Origin: Saprospiraceae bacterium
GTDB taxonomy: Bacteria > Bacteroidota > Bacteroidia > Chitinophagales > Saprospiraceae
Length of the DNA stretch: 64,000 bases
Assembly: GCA_016717145.1 (NCBI GenBank)
Contig: JADKGD010000012.1
Coordinates: 1-64,000, forward strand
Reading direction: 5' to 3'
Shown: piece after piece, positions 20,389 through 29,526 of the stretch
Layout: the number at the start of each line of letters is the position of its first letter
Numbering within the stretch: position 1 is the first letter of the stretch
Notes under the pieces: generated by a model
The model's database searches: none
What the model was told of the DNA's origin: nothing
The model's input: the letters and a program-made list of their open reading frames with translations, nothing else
Translations under genes and position numbers: made by a program

Positions 20389-20712
20389 CTATTTTTTCTT
20401 CTTTTCTATTAAAATGATTTCTTCGTCTGACAAATGCATCAGATGTTTTTCCCTGGCAAATTTTTCATGATCTAATTCAAGATCCTTCTTATCAATCAGA
20501 GTCTGAGCGATCTCGTCATTTAGACGTTCTTTTTCCAATTCCATTTGTGTAACCATGCCCTTTAGCTTTTGATAAGCAAAAATATTATGCTTATCAAAAA
20601 AAGTTACCCACACTATAAAAAGTGCCGTCACAATGGTGTATTTGTTGATCAGTGAGGGAGAAATACCCATCATTTTGGAAACCTCTTCCTGAATTTTCTT
20701 ATTTTTTGACAT
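20389..20712 (-). CDS. FtsB/DivIC-like septum formation initiator
   Basis: This small bitopic membrane protein of 107 residues has a cytoplasmic N-terminus, one membrane segment (YTIVTALFIVWVTFF, about residues 25-39) and an extracytoplasmic coiled coil rich in Lys and Glu (about 48-105). That layout and size match the FtsB/DivIC family, which bridges FtsQ and FtsL in the divisome. The sequence conservation is weak, so the family call rests largely on architecture. It follows eno by 59 bases, a frequent eno-divIC arrangement across bacteria, which strengthens the call. Confidence 0.75.
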   Translation of the reverse strand: MSKNKKIQEEVSKMMGISPSLINKYTIVTALFIVWVTFFDKHNIFAYQKLKGMVTQMELEKERLNDEIAQTLIDKKDLELDHEKFAREKHLMHLSDEEIILIEKKKK

Positions 20713-20771
20713 AATACCTTATTTTGATGATAAAATATTGAACAATGAAACCTTAAAAAACTATAGATAAC

Positions 20772-22055
20772 TTAAAAAATTAATGACTTACCAGGATAAT
20801 AAGCAGAATCACCCAATTCTTCTTCTATTCTTAACAATTGATTATACTTTGCAATCCGATCACTTCTGGATGCAGAGCCGGTTTTAATCTGACCCGTATT
20901 TAACGCAACAGCCAAATCAGCTATAGTCGTATCTTCGGTTTCGCCAGATCTGTGACTCATAACTGAAGTGAAACCGTTTCTTGTAGCCAAATTTACAGCA
21001 TCTATTGTTTCGGTAATTGTGCCTATTTGATTCACTTTTACAAGGATAGAATTTGCCGCTTCAGTTTCTATACCTTTCTGAAGTCTCTTTGTATTAGTAA
21101 CAAAGAGATCATCTCCTACTATCTGAATTCGATGACCGATGGCTTTGTTTAATTTTGTCCAACTTTCCCAGTCATCCTCATGAAGACCATCTTCAATAGA
21201 GAAAATTGGGTATTTATTGACCCAGCCAGTCCAGTACTCTACCATTTCGTCACTTGAAAGTTTTTTGCCTCCAGACTTATGAAAATGGTAAACTTTTTCT
21301 TTCTCATTATAAAACTCAGAAGCTGCTGCATCCATAGCTATCATGACATCAATACCAGGTTTATACCCTGCTGATTCAATCGATTTAAGGACAATTTCTA
21401 TGGCTTCCTCGTTTGATTTGATATTGGGTGCAAAACCTCCTTCATCACCTACATTAGTTGAGTAGCCTTTGGATTTTAACACCGATTTTAGGTGATGAAA
21501 TATTTCTACACCCATCCTTAATCCTTCTGAAAACATATCAGCTCCTATAGGCATGATCATAAACTCCTGAAAATCAATACTATTGTCAGCATGAGATCCG
21601 CCGTTTAATATATTCATCATCGGAACAGGCATAATATGTGCATTAACCCCTCCAATATAGCGGTACAATGATTGTCCTGATTCTTCTGCGGCAGCTTTAG
21701 ATACGGCCATAGATACACCAAGGATTGCATTGGCACCAAGATTAGATTTATTGTCCGTACCGTCCAATTCGAGCATAATATCGTCTATGTAACGCTGCTC
21801 AAAAACGTCTTCCCCTATTAGTGCTTCTCTTATCTTATCGTCAATATTGTTGCAGGCATTTAAAACGCCCCTTCCTAAAAACCGACTTTTATCATTGTCT
21901 CTCAATTCAACAGCTTCATGTTTTCCAGTGGAAGCTCCGGATGGAACGGCAGCTCGACCCATTATTCCATTCTCGGTCAATACTTCAACTTCAACTGTAG
22001 GATTGCCTCTTGAATCTAAAATTTCTCTAGCTCTGATATCAACAATTACGCTCAT
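20772..22055 (-). CDS. eno: Enolase
   Basis: Enolase interconverts 2-phosphoglycerate and phosphoenolpyruvate in glycolysis. The 427-residue product is full length. It shows ARREI-like ARAREILDSRGNPTVEVEV at residues 8-26, GDEGGFAPN near 202-210, the metal-binding SIEDGLHEDDWESW near 286-299, the catalytic Lys in ILVKVNQIGT near 335-344, and the enolase signature in SHRSGETEDTTIADLAV near 367-383. Only two bases separate it from the carA stop, so it is almost certainly co-transcribed with carA, and the divIC-like gene follows. The carA-eno junction is unusual as a functional pairing but simple as a gene order. Confidence 0.97.
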   Translation of the reverse strand: MSVIVDIRAREILDSRGNPTVEVEVLTENGIMGRAAVPSGASTGKHEAVELRDNDKSRFLGRGVLNACNNIDDKIREALIGEDVFEQRYIDDIMLELDGTDNKSNLGANAILGVSMAVSKAAAEESGQSLYRYIGGVNAHIMPVPMMNILNGGSHADNSIDFQEFMIMPIGADMFSEGLRMGVEIFHHLKSVLKSKGYSTNVGDEGGFAPNIKSNEEAIEIVLKSIESAGYKPGIDVMIAMDAAASEFYNEKEKVYHFHKSGGKKLSSDEMVEYWTGWVNKYPIFSIEDGLHEDDWESWTKLNKAIGHRIQIVGDDLFVTNTKRLQKGIETEAANSILVKVNQIGTITETIDAVNLATRNGFTSVMSHRSGETEDTTIADLAVALNTGQIKTGSASRSDRIAKYNQLLRIEEELGDSAYYPGKSLIF

Positions 22056-22057
22056 TT

Positions 22058-23173
22058 TTAATTATTTTTTACTTGTTTTAGTAGGGTTATAAAATCATCA
22101 AACAAATATTTGGAATCATGTGGGCCAGGGTTGGCTTCGGGATGATATTGTACTGAAAAAGCCGGTTTGTGTTTCATTCGAATACCTTCAATGGTTTCGT
22201 CATTTAGGTTCATATGGGTTATTTGGATGGTTTCACTGGAAGACAATACTTCATTTTTCGTTACACTAAATCCATGATTCTGACTAGTTATCTCACACTT
22301 CCCTGTTATCATATTAATAACCGGATGATTAGCACCCCTATGTCCATGATGCATTTTATATGTGCCAATTCCATTTGCCAATGCAAGAATCTGGTGACCC
22401 AAACAAATGCCAAAGACTGGCTTGTCTGTTTTTAGCAATTCTTTAACCGTATTAATGGCATAATCCATGGAAGACGGATCGCCCGGGCCATTTGACAAAA
22501 AATAACCGTCAGCATGAAAGTCCAAAATTTTGTCCAATTCTGTTTTTGCGGGAAAAACTTTAAGTTTGCATCCCCTGTCTACCAAACTATTTAAAATATT
22601 GCGTTTTGTGCCAAAATCCAACACAGCCACTTTGAGGGTGGATTCATTAGAACCTAATGTATAAGCTTCTTTAGTGGTTACTAAAGAAGCTAACTCAAGT
22701 CCCTCCATAGATGGAACCGCTTTAAGCATTTCAGTTAAAATATCCAAATCAAAAATTTCAGAAGAGATGATACAATTCATTGCACCTTTGTTTCTGATAT
22801 TTTTTACAATTAGCCTTGTGTCCACATCATAAATACATACCAGATTGTTTTGTTCAAAGTATAATTGAATGTCCTCATCAGCCAGAGGTCTGGAATAATC
22901 ATTTGTGAAATTTTTGCAGATAAGGCCTGAAATTTGTATTTTATCTGACTCAACATCAGAATGTTTAATACCGTAATTGCCAACATGTACATTGGTGGAA
23001 ACCAAAACCTGACCAAAATATGAAGGGTCTGTGAAAATTTCCTGATATCCAGTCATGCCAGTATTAAAACACACTTCACCCGTCGTGGTGCCTGTAACTC
23101 CAGCAGCGCTTCCTTCAAAATAACTACCATCATCAAACAACAATACAGCCTTGTTTTTTTTTGAAAAATCCAT
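22058..23173 (-). CDS. carA: Carbamoyl-phosphate synthase small (glutaminase) subunit
   Basis: CarA hydrolyses glutamine and passes ammonia to CarB for carbamoyl phosphate, feeding pyrimidine and arginine synthesis. The 371-residue protein begins with AVLLFDDGSYFEGSAAG and FNTGMTGYQEIFTDPSYFGQ. The class I amidotransferase domain has the nucleophile in VFGICLGHQILAL (Cys near residue 255) and the His-Glu pair in VQYHPEANPGPHDS (about 340-353). carB is not in the window. It lies downstream of the rplQ terminator and runs into eno with a two-base gap, so it probably heads a new transcript. Confidence 0.95.
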   Translation of the reverse strand: MDFSKKNKAVLLFDDGSYFEGSAAGVTGTTTGEVCFNTGMTGYQEIFTDPSYFGQVLVSTNVHVGNYGIKHSDVESDKIQISGLICKNFTNDYSRPLADEDIQLYFEQNNLVCIYDVDTRLIVKNIRNKGAMNCIISSEIFDLDILTEMLKAVPSMEGLELASLVTTKEAYTLGSNESTLKVAVLDFGTKRNILNSLVDRGCKLKVFPAKTELDKILDFHADGYFLSNGPGDPSSMDYAINTVKELLKTDKPVFGICLGHQILALANGIGTYKMHHGHRGANHPVINMITGKCEITSQNHGFSVTKNEVLSSSETIQITHMNLNDETIEGIRMKHKPAFSVQYHPEANPGPHDSKYLFDDFITLLKQVKNN

Positions 23174-23264
23174 CTATAAACTATTTGATTACCATATTTC
23201 GACACAAATATAGCTGAATAATATAAAAAAAAAGATATATGCATGAATATATCATATAATATAT

Positions 23265-23305
23265 AAACAAAAAAGGGTAGTGACGTATAAACATCACTAC
23301 CCTTT
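23265..23305 (-). terminator. Terminator of the rpsD-rpoA-rplQ operon
   Basis: A perfect 12-bp stem, AAAGGGTAGTGA (23272-23283) with TCACTACCCTTT (23294-23305), has a 10-base loop. On the minus strand the stem is followed directly by a T-rich run. It lies 20 bases after the rplQ stop and separates the ribosomal block from carA. Confidence 0.88.
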
Positions 23306-23325
23306 AATATTAATTCCTTGGAAAA

Positions 23326-23832
23326 TTATTCTTCTTCATCCTTCACTATATCTGCTACTATAGGTGCTGCAACAGCAGCTGCCGCAACAGCGGATACTGC
23401 AGATTCACCACCAGTTTTTTTCCTGCTTCGTCTGGTTGTTATTTTAGTTGCTGAAGTTTTAGCTTTCATTACATCATTAAAGTCAACTAATTCAATCATT
23501 GCCATTTCAGCACCGTCACCTTTTCTGAAACCTGTTTTAATAATTCTGCAATAACCTCCTGGTCTGTCAGCAATCTTAGCTCCGATAACATCAAATAATT
23601 CTTTAATGGCTTCTTTATTTTGCAAATCACTAAAAACCACTCTTCTTGAATGCGTTGTGTTATCTTTCCCTTTTGTAAGGATAGGCTCCACATAAACTCT
23701 TAGTGCTTTAGCCTTAGCTAATGTTGTATTGATTCTTTTATATTCAATCAACGAATTAGCCATATTCATTAAAAGTGCATCTCTGTGCCCTTTTTTTCTT
23801 CCGAGGTGGTTAAATTTTTTACCGTGTCTCAT
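23326..23832 (-). CDS. rplQ: 50S ribosomal protein L17
   Basis: L17 sits near the peptide exit tunnel of the large subunit. The start MRHGKKFNHLGRKKGHRDALL is the conserved N-terminus, and the core ends near residue 120. The remaining 48 residues form a basic patch (TRRSRKKTGG) followed by an Ala/Val-rich stretch and an acidic end (KDEEE). This C-terminal extension is absent from the E. coli protein, which is about 127 residues; extensions of this kind occur in Bacteroidota. It is the last gene of the alpha operon and is followed by a strong terminator. Confidence 0.96.
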   Translation of the reverse strand: MRHGKKFNHLGRKKGHRDALLMNMANSLIEYKRINTTLAKAKALRVYVEPILTKGKDNTTHSRRVVFSDLQNKEAIKELFDVIGAKIADRPGGYCRIIKTGFRKGDGAEMAMIELVDFNDVMKAKTSATKITTRRSRKKTGGESAVSAVAAAAVAAPIVADIVKDEEE

Positions 23833-23952
23833 AAACTTCTATTTGCGTACCACTATTGCTTGAATTGATATCCGACCTTTAATTCTGTGAAGCAACGTTT
23901 AATACTATGATTAATATTATACTAATCCAGCCCTGAAGCCGGGTCGAAACGA

Positions 23953-24951
23953 TTACTCTTCGTCAAGTTTATATTTAGAAAGATCCATTCCAAAAGTTAA
24001 ACCTTTGGTTTGCAATAATTCTTCAATTTCTACCAATGATTTTTTTCCAAAATTTCTGAACTTTAAAAGTTCGTGCATATCAAATCTCACCATTTCTCCC
24101 AAACTATTTATCTTGGCTGCTTTCAAACAGTTATAAGCTCTTACAGAAAGATCCAGATCTTCGAGAGATGTTTTTAACAACTTTCTCATGTGAAGAATAT
24201 GTTCATCTACAATATTATCTTCTCGTGAAGATGAATCATTAAATGTAATATTCTCGTCTGTAATTAACATTAAGTGCTGAATCATTATCCTAGATGCCTC
24301 CTTAATGGCTTCTTCGGGATGAATGGTACCATCGGTTTTAACTTCAATAGAAAGTTTTTCATAATCTGTTCTTTGTCCAACCCTGGTACTTTCAACTTTA
24401 TAAGCAACCTTTTTTATAGGCGTATAAATAGCATCCACGGGAATAACGCCAATAGAAGCGTCTTTGGGAAGGTTTTCGTCTGCAGGAACATAGCCCCGAC
24501 CTTTTGTTATAGTGAATTCTATCTCCAAAGTAACATTTGGTTCCAATGTACAAATGTAAAGATCAGGATTCATTATCTTAAAGGTGTTGGTATTAGCTTC
24601 CAAATCACCAGCTACAAACTGATCTTTACCAGAAATTGTAACATATATCTTTTCCTCTTCCGAGCCTTCAACAACTACCATCGGCTTTAAACGAATCTGC
24701 TTGATATTTAGAATAATATCGACAACGTCTTCGACTACTCCTTTAATGGTAGAAAATTCATGATCCACTCCTGCAATTCTTATTGCAGAAATGGCATATC
24801 CTTCCAACGATGACAAAAGGATCCTTCTTAATGAATTTCCAATAGTCTGACCAAACCCTTGCTCTAAGGGTTTAAATTCAAAAGTACCATAAAACTCATC
24901 AGATTTTTGAAGAAGTATTTTGTCTGGTTTTTGAAAATTTAGAATACTCAT
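23953..24951 (-). CDS. rpoA: DNA-directed RNA polymerase subunit alpha
   Basis: The alpha dimer nucleates RNA polymerase assembly and contacts activators and UP elements. The 332-residue product contains the N-terminal domain signature GFGQTIGNSLRRILLSSLEGYAI (about residues 32-54). Its C-terminal domain includes LDLSVRAYNCLKAAKINSLGEM and FRNFGKKSLVEIEELL, with the helix-hairpin-helix that binds DNA. It lies between rpsD (63-base gap) and rplQ, the standard alpha-operon order, and appears intact at both ends. Confidence 0.98.
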   Translation of the reverse strand: MSILNFQKPDKILLQKSDEFYGTFEFKPLEQGFGQTIGNSLRRILLSSLEGYAISAIRIAGVDHEFSTIKGVVEDVVDIILNIKQIRLKPMVVVEGSEEEKIYVTISGKDQFVAGDLEANTNTFKIMNPDLYICTLEPNVTLEIEFTITKGRGYVPADENLPKDASIGVIPVDAIYTPIKKVAYKVESTRVGQRTDYEKLSIEVKTDGTIHPEEAIKEASRIMIQHLMLITDENITFNDSSSREDNIVDEHILHMRKLLKTSLEDLDLSVRAYNCLKAAKINSLGEMVRFDMHELLKFRNFGKKSLVEIEELLQTKGLTFGMDLSKYKLDEE

Positions 24952-25014
24952 TATGAAAATTTTTCTATAATTTTAAAAAAGGATAGGCTATCCGCAATGG
25001 ATAGCCATATTTTA

Positions 25015-25629
25015 TTACTTGGAATACAATTCGACAATCAATTGTTCATTGATGTTTTCAGGTATTTTTTCTCTTTCTGGATGAGCAAGATATCGACCTT
25101 CCATTTTATCTCCGTTCCACTCAATCCAGCCAAAAATCTTATTACCGTCTCTTTTTGCCGTCACATTTCCCTTAATGATATCGATTTCTTTTGACTTTCC
25201 CCTTACAGAAATAACTGATCCCGGTTTAAGCAGCATGGAAGGTATATTTGTTAAAATACCATCAACCAAAATATGTTTGTGCGAGACCAACTGTCTTGCT
25301 GCTCTTCTGGTTTTAGCGATGCCCATTCTAAAAACTACGTTATCCAATCTAGATTCAAGCAACTGTAACAATATCTCTCCTGTAACGCCTGACTTAGCTG
25401 CTGCCTTTTCAAACAATTTACGGAACTGTCTTTCCAATACACCATAGGTATATTTCGCTTTCTGCTTTTCGGTTAATTGAACAGCATAATCTGAACGTTG
25501 TTTACGTTTTTTTGTATTTCCGTGTTGTCCTGGTGGAAATTTACGTTTTTCATAAGCTTTATCATAACCAAAAATTGGTTCTCCAAATGCTCTGGCCTTT
25601 TTAGTTGTAGGCCCGGTATATCTTGCCAT
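25015..25629 (-). CDS. rpsD: 30S ribosomal protein S4
   Basis: S4 is a primary 16S rRNA binder that nucleates small-subunit assembly. The 204-residue product shows MARYTGPTTKKARAFGEP at the start and the S4 RNA-binding domain LDNVVFRMGIAKTRRAARQLVSHKHILVDG at about residues 95-124. The N-terminal zinc cysteines found in some S4 proteins are absent, so this is the zinc-independent form. It lies 23 bases downstream of rpsK and 63 bases before rpoA. In other bacteria S4 represses the alpha operon, but I see no leader structure that proves this here. Confidence 0.97.
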   Translation of the reverse strand: MARYTGPTTKKARAFGEPIFGYDKAYEKRKFPPGQHGNTKKRKQRSDYAVQLTEKQKAKYTYGVLERQFRKLFEKAAAKSGVTGEILLQLLESRLDNVVFRMGIAKTRRAARQLVSHKHILVDGILTNIPSMLLKPGSVISVRGKSKEIDIIKGNVTAKRDGNKIFGWIEWNGDKMEGRYLAHPEREKIPENINEQLIVELYSK

Positions 25630-25652
25630 TTAAATGGATTTTTATAAACTTA

Positions 25653-26043
25653 TTAAACTCTTCTTTTCTTGGGAGGACGACATCCATTGTGAGGAACAGG
25701 TGTCATATCTTTGATTTTTAGTACTTTAATGCCTGATGAATCAATTGCTCTAATGGCAGACTCTCTTCCAGCTCCAGGTCCTTTTACATATACTTCGACA
25801 GTTCTTAAACCGGCTTCATATGCAGTTACAGATGCTCCTCCAGCTGCCATCTGAGCTGCATAAGGTGTGTTCTTTTTTAGAACCCCTAAAACCCGACTTT
25901 CCTGCTGAGCCCCACGAAATCACTTGACCGGACCTATTACACAGAGATATTATTATATTATTAAAAGACGCATGAATGAAAGCCAAGCCTTCAGACTCAA
26001 CCTTAACAACACGTTTTTTGCTTACCTTTTTACCTTTGGCCAT
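25653..26043 (-). CDS. rpsK: 30S ribosomal protein S11, single-base frameshift in the sequence
   Basis: S11 lines the platform of the small subunit at the E site. Two overlapping frames together give the whole protein. The first, from ATG at 26043, holds FIHASFNNIIISLCN and ISWGSAGKSGFRGSKK. The second holds TPYAAQMAAGG, GLRTVEVYVKGPGAGRESAIRAI and the C-terminal PHNGCRPPKKRRV. The switch falls in an A-run (T-run on the plus strand) near 25872-25880, just after FRGSKK. The total of 391 bases is one more than a multiple of three. An essential single-copy gene cannot be truly broken, so this is almost certainly a one-base sequencing or assembly error. Confidence 0.9.
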
Positions 26044-26061
26044 AATATTACTAATTAACTA

Positions 26062-26439
26062 TTATTTAGTTGCTTTTTTCTTATTTGCTACTGTCTTCTT
26101 TTTCCCTTTACGTGTCCTGGCATTTGTTTTGGTACTTTGACCACGTACGGGTAGACCCTTTCTATGTCTCAAGCCTCTATAACAAGCTATATCCATTAGA
26201 CGTTTGATACTAAGCTGAACTTCGCTTCTCAATTCACCTTCTACTCTATATTCATCCTGAATATATTTTGATATGAACTTTATGTTTTCATCTGTCCAAT
26301 CTTGAATCTTGGTATCCTCAGAAACATTTGCAGCAGCTAAAATTCTACTTGCAAGGGTTCTTCCCACACCATAGATATAAGTCAAACCAATGACCCCTCT
26401 TTTATTTCTTGGTAAATCTACACCAGCAATACGTGCCAT
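26062..26439 (-). CDS. rpsM: 30S ribosomal protein S13
   Basis: S13 is in the small-subunit head and contacts the P-site tRNA and the B1 bridges. The 125 residues start with MARIAGVDLPRNKRGVIGLTYIYGVGRT, a standard N-terminus, and include the helix-turn-helix CYRGLRHRKGLPVRGQSTKTNARTRKG region. A Lys-rich tail ends the protein. It follows rpmJ by 12 bases and precedes rpsK by 18, as expected in the alpha operon. Confidence 0.98.
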   Translation of the reverse strand: MARIAGVDLPRNKRGVIGLTYIYGVGRTLASRILAAANVSEDTKIQDWTDENIKFISKYIQDEYRVEGELRSEVQLSIKRLMDIACYRGLRHRKGLPVRGQSTKTNARTRKGKKKTVANKKKATK

Positions 26440-26451
26440 AATTCTAAATTA

Positions 26452-26568
26452 TTAACCTTGTCTTTGTTTATACTTGGGATTCTTCTTATTTATTATATAA
26501 AGTTTCCCTTTTCTTCTTACGATCTTGCACTCTGCAGAACGTTTTTTAATAGATGCCTGTACTTTCAT
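26452..26568 (-). CDS. rpmJ: 50S ribosomal protein L36
   Basis: A 38-residue reading frame on the minus strand gives MKVQASIKKRSAECKIV and ends NPKYKQRQG, which is L36. The zinc ligands of the zinc-binding form are reduced: only one Cys (AECK) is present and the usual later Cys/His positions are replaced, so this is the zinc-independent type. It sits between infA and rpsM, the normal place for rpmJ. Confidence 0.95.
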   Translation of the reverse strand: MKVQASIKKRSAECKIVRRKGKLYIINKKNPKYKQRQG

Positions 26569-26588
26569 AATATAAAGCCTTTAAACTT

Positions 26589-26807
26589 TTATTTATATCT
26601 ATAATTAATACGTCCTCTGGACAAATCATATGGCGACATTTCTACAGCAACCTTATCTCCCGGTAAAATCCGAATGTAATGCATCCTCATTTTACCGGAA
26701 ATCGTTGCCGTTATAAGATGACCACTCTCCAACCTCACCCTAAACATTGCATTTGATAGCGCCTCTTCAATAATTCCATCTAATTTTATAAGGTCTTGTT
26801 TTGCCAT
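26589..26807 (-). CDS. infA: Translation initiation factor IF-1
   Basis: IF-1 occupies the ribosomal A site during initiation. The 72-residue OB-fold protein reads MAKQDLIKLDGIIEEALSNAMF, then ATISGKMRMHYIRILPGDKV and VEMSPYDLSRGRINYRYK, matching the family over its whole length. It is placed between map and rpmJ, as in many bacteria. Confidence 0.97.
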   Translation of the reverse strand: MAKQDLIKLDGIIEEALSNAMFRVRLESGHLITATISGKMRMHYIRILPGDKVAVEMSPYDLSRGRINYRYK

Positions 26808-26830
26808 TTTTTATTTTGGAGCGCAAATAT

Positions 26831-27640
26831 CTAACAATTTCTTGAAATATTTATTATTTCCGCATTATTTTTAATTGCATCATCAATATAGGAATGATCT
26901 GACAGAATATCTACACCACTTTTTCTTACAGCTACACTGTGTTCAAAATGTGCAGATGGTTTACCATCTTTTGTCACTATTGTCCAGCCGTCACTCTTTT
27001 GCTTTACACCTCTATGCCCCATATTAACCATTGGTTCAATTGCAATCACCATACCTTCTTTAAGGATTGGTCCCTTACCTTTTGAACCAAAATTCGGAAC
27101 ATCCGGCTCCTCATGAAGACTCCTGCCAACTCCATGGCCAACCAATTCCCTTACTATGCCGTAACCATGCACTTTTTCGCAATAGTGTTGTATGGCATAA
27201 CTTATATCTCCCACTCTATTTCCGATAACAACCTGCTCAATTCCTTTGTATAGTGCTTCTCTTGTAACCATTAATAAATCTTCAACTCCTTCCTGTACAC
27301 CTGTAAAAGCAAACGTGAAAGCTGCATCACCATAAAAACCATTTAGAATCACACCACAATCAACAGAAACTACATCTGATTCCTCAAATGCATAATCTGA
27401 AGGTATACCATGTACAACACTTTCATTAAGTGACATACATAATGTAGCAGGGAAGCCTCTATATCCTTTAAACCCTGGAATACCTCCATGATCCCTTATA
27501 AATTCTTCAGCAGATTTGTCAATATACTTTCCGGTAACACCTACTTTTAGCATACCAGCCACATGTCCAAGTGTTTTACTTACAAGTAAATTACTTTCAC
27601 GCATTAACTCTATCTCATCATTAGTCTTGAAGTATATCAT
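26831..27640 (-). CDS. map: Methionine aminopeptidase, type I
   Basis: Map removes the initiator methionine from nascent proteins. The 269-residue product contains the dinuclear metal ligands: two Asp in VDCGVILNGFYGDAAFTF (about residues 94-111), His in ELVGHGVGRSLHEEPDVPNFG (about 166-186), Glu in MVIAIEPMV (about 198-206) and Glu in AHFEHSVAV (about 232-240). The protein lacks the N-terminal zinc-finger extension, so it is the short bacterial form. Only seven bases separate it from secY, making co-transcription nearly certain. Confidence 0.97.
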   Translation of the reverse strand: MIYFKTNDEIELMRESNLLVSKTLGHVAGMLKVGVTGKYIDKSAEEFIRDHGGIPGFKGYRGFPATLCMSLNESVVHGIPSDYAFEESDVVSVDCGVILNGFYGDAAFTFAFTGVQEGVEDLLMVTREALYKGIEQVVIGNRVGDISYAIQHYCEKVHGYGIVRELVGHGVGRSLHEEPDVPNFGSKGKGPILKEGMVIAIEPMVNMGHRGVKQKSDGWTIVTKDGKPSAHFEHSVAVRKSGVDILSDHSYIDDAIKNNAEIINISRNC

Positions 27641-27647
27641 AGACTAA

Positions 27648-29018
27648 CTACATCCCGGCACCGATAGTGATGCCTTGAGTCCCTCTTCCCTGAATCCGTC
27701 CGGATTTAACCAAACCATCATATTTTCTCATCAAAAGATAACTTTCAACCTGTTGTAATGTATCCAATACAACACCCACCAAAATTAATAGTGAAGTGCC
27801 TCCAAAGAAAATTGCAAAAGCATCATTTACCCCAACTACACTTGCAATCGCAGGTAGCACGGCAATTGCGCCAATAAATAGAGCTCCGGGCAAGGTTATT
27901 CTTGTTGTCAAGGTGTCAATATAATTCTGTGTATCCTCACCTGGCTTTATACCTGGAATAAATGAGTTTTGTCTTTTTAAATACTCAGCATATTGCTGCG
28001 GATTTACTATCAACGCTGTGTAAACATAAGTAAAAACAACAATTAATAGAAAAAATATCAAATTATATGGCAAGGACTTCCAATCATTTAAACTTAAAAG
28101 TAAATCACTTTGCACGCCTGCATTTGAAGTAGCCCATTGTGCAGCTGTCAATGGTAAAAACATAATAGCCTGCGCAAAAATTATTGGCATAACACCAGCT
28201 GCACTCAATTTCAGATTTATAAAGTCATTTCCTGTTCCACTTGCAATGTCACCTGAACTTCTACCAACCATACGTTTGGCAGCCTGAATCGGAATCTTTC
28301 GAACACCCTGAACTATAAGTATTGTAGCAATAATAACAAAAAACCATAATATAAACTCAATAATCATTTGAATCCATGCATTGGTTGCCACCTTACCCAA
28401 TATCTCTGATACAACTGCTGTTGGCAATTTTGCAATAATTCCTACCATAATCAATAAGGAAATACCATTGCCTATGCCCCTATCGGTAATCTTCTCTCCT
28501 AACCACATGGCAAATATTGTTCCTGTTGATAAAATAATCATGTTACTAAACCAAAAGATTCCTGCACTGATATTTGGGTCAATGGCACCAGGTGTTGTTT
28601 TTAAATATGCCAAATAACCACCTCCTTGTACTAAAGTAATCAATAGTGTCAGAAATCGTGTAATTTGATTTATTTTTTTTCTACCTGATTCTCCTTCTTT
28701 TTGTTGCAAACGCTGAAAATATGGTACTGCAAACCCAAGTAACTGAACAATAATAGAAGCCGTAATATATGGCATAATACCCAAGGCGAAAATAGAACCC
28801 TGATTAAAAGCTCCACCGGTAAAGGTATTTATTAATTGTAAAAGGTCATTTGCCTTCCTGGTTGTTGAAGCCGTATCAAGTGCTATAGCATTAACCCCTG
28901 GTAAAACGATATAACTACCCAATCTATAAACGGCAAGTATTAAAAGTGTAAAGAGAATTTTATCTCTCAATTCTTTAATACTCCAAATATTCTTTAGTGT
29001 TTCAAAAAATTTGTTCAT
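27648..29018 (-). CDS. secY: Protein translocase subunit SecY
   Basis: SecY forms the protein-conducting channel of the inner membrane. The 456-residue product has ten hydrophobic segments and the conserved LPGVNA, GIMPYITASIIVQLL (about residues 82-96), GIGNGISLLIMVGI and QQYAEYLKRQNSFIPGIKPG segments. The last matches the cytoplasmic C5 loop that contacts SecA and the ribosome. It lies between rplO (12-base gap) and map. Confidence 0.97.
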   Translation of the reverse strand: MNKFFETLKNIWSIKELRDKILFTLLILAVYRLGSYIVLPGVNAIALDTASTTRKANDLLQLINTFTGGAFNQGSIFALGIMPYITASIIVQLLGFAVPYFQRLQQKEGESGRKKINQITRFLTLLITLVQGGGYLAYLKTTPGAIDPNISAGIFWFSNMIILSTGTIFAMWLGEKITDRGIGNGISLLIMVGIIAKLPTAVVSEILGKVATNAWIQMIIEFILWFFVIIATILIVQGVRKIPIQAAKRMVGRSSGDIASGTGNDFINLKLSAAGVMPIIFAQAIMFLPLTAAQWATSNAGVQSDLLLSLNDWKSLPYNLIFFLLIVVFTYVYTALIVNPQQYAEYLKRQNSFIPGIKPGEDTQNYIDTLTTRITLPGALFIGAIAVLPAIASVVGVNDAFAIFFGGTSLLILVGVVLDTLQQVESYLLMRKYDGLVKSGRIQGRGTQGITIGAGM

Positions 29019-29029
29019 TTCTCTAAATA

Positions 29030-29476
29030 TTATACATTGATAGTACCACCAACAGCTTCAATTTTACTTTTAGCTGTTTCAGAAAAAGCATCAACATTAA
29101 CTGTAAGTTTTACATTGATATCTCCATTTCCAAGAATTTTTACTTTATCGCCTCTATTGATAATACCTTCATTGTACAAAGAAACTTTTGTAATCTCTGT
29201 CAAACCATAATTATCAAAAATCTCCTGCAGCCTTGATACATTTATACCAACATAAGTCACATTATTAATATTCTTAAATCCTCTTTTAGGCAAACGCATC
29301 TGTAAAGGCATTTGACCACCCTCAAAACCCCTTTTACTTTTAAAACCAGACCTTGATTTCGATCCTTTGTGACCCTTTGATGCTGTACCTCCGGAACCAG
29401 AACCTTCACCTCTTCCAAGTCGTCCTTTTTTATTTTTCACTGAACCTGATGCAGGAGTTAAATTATGCAATTTCAT
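29030..29476 (-). CDS. rplO: 50S ribosomal protein L15
   Basis: L15 is a late-assembly protein of the large subunit. The 148 residues start with MKLHNLTPASGSVKNKKGRLGRGEGSG, continue with the Gly/Lys-rich extension that threads into the rRNA, and include GFEGGQMPLQMRLPKRGFKN, a family hallmark. It follows rpmD by 50 bases and precedes secY. Confidence 0.97.
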   Translation of the reverse strand: MKLHNLTPASGSVKNKKGRLGRGEGSGSGGTASKGHKGSKSRSGFKSKRGFEGGQMPLQMRLPKRGFKNINNVTYVGINVSRLQEIFDNYGLTEITKVSLYNEGIINRGDKVKILGNGDINVKLTVNVDAFSETAKSKIEAVGGTINV

Positions 29477-29526
29477 TTGAATGTATTTACTATATTTCTA
29501 TTAAATTAAAATGGTATAATACCTTA

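Noticed and set aside
24274..24690. 138-codon plus-strand frame inside rpoA
   Set aside because: It lies antisense to rpoA, an essential gene with a clean complete frame, and shows no motif.
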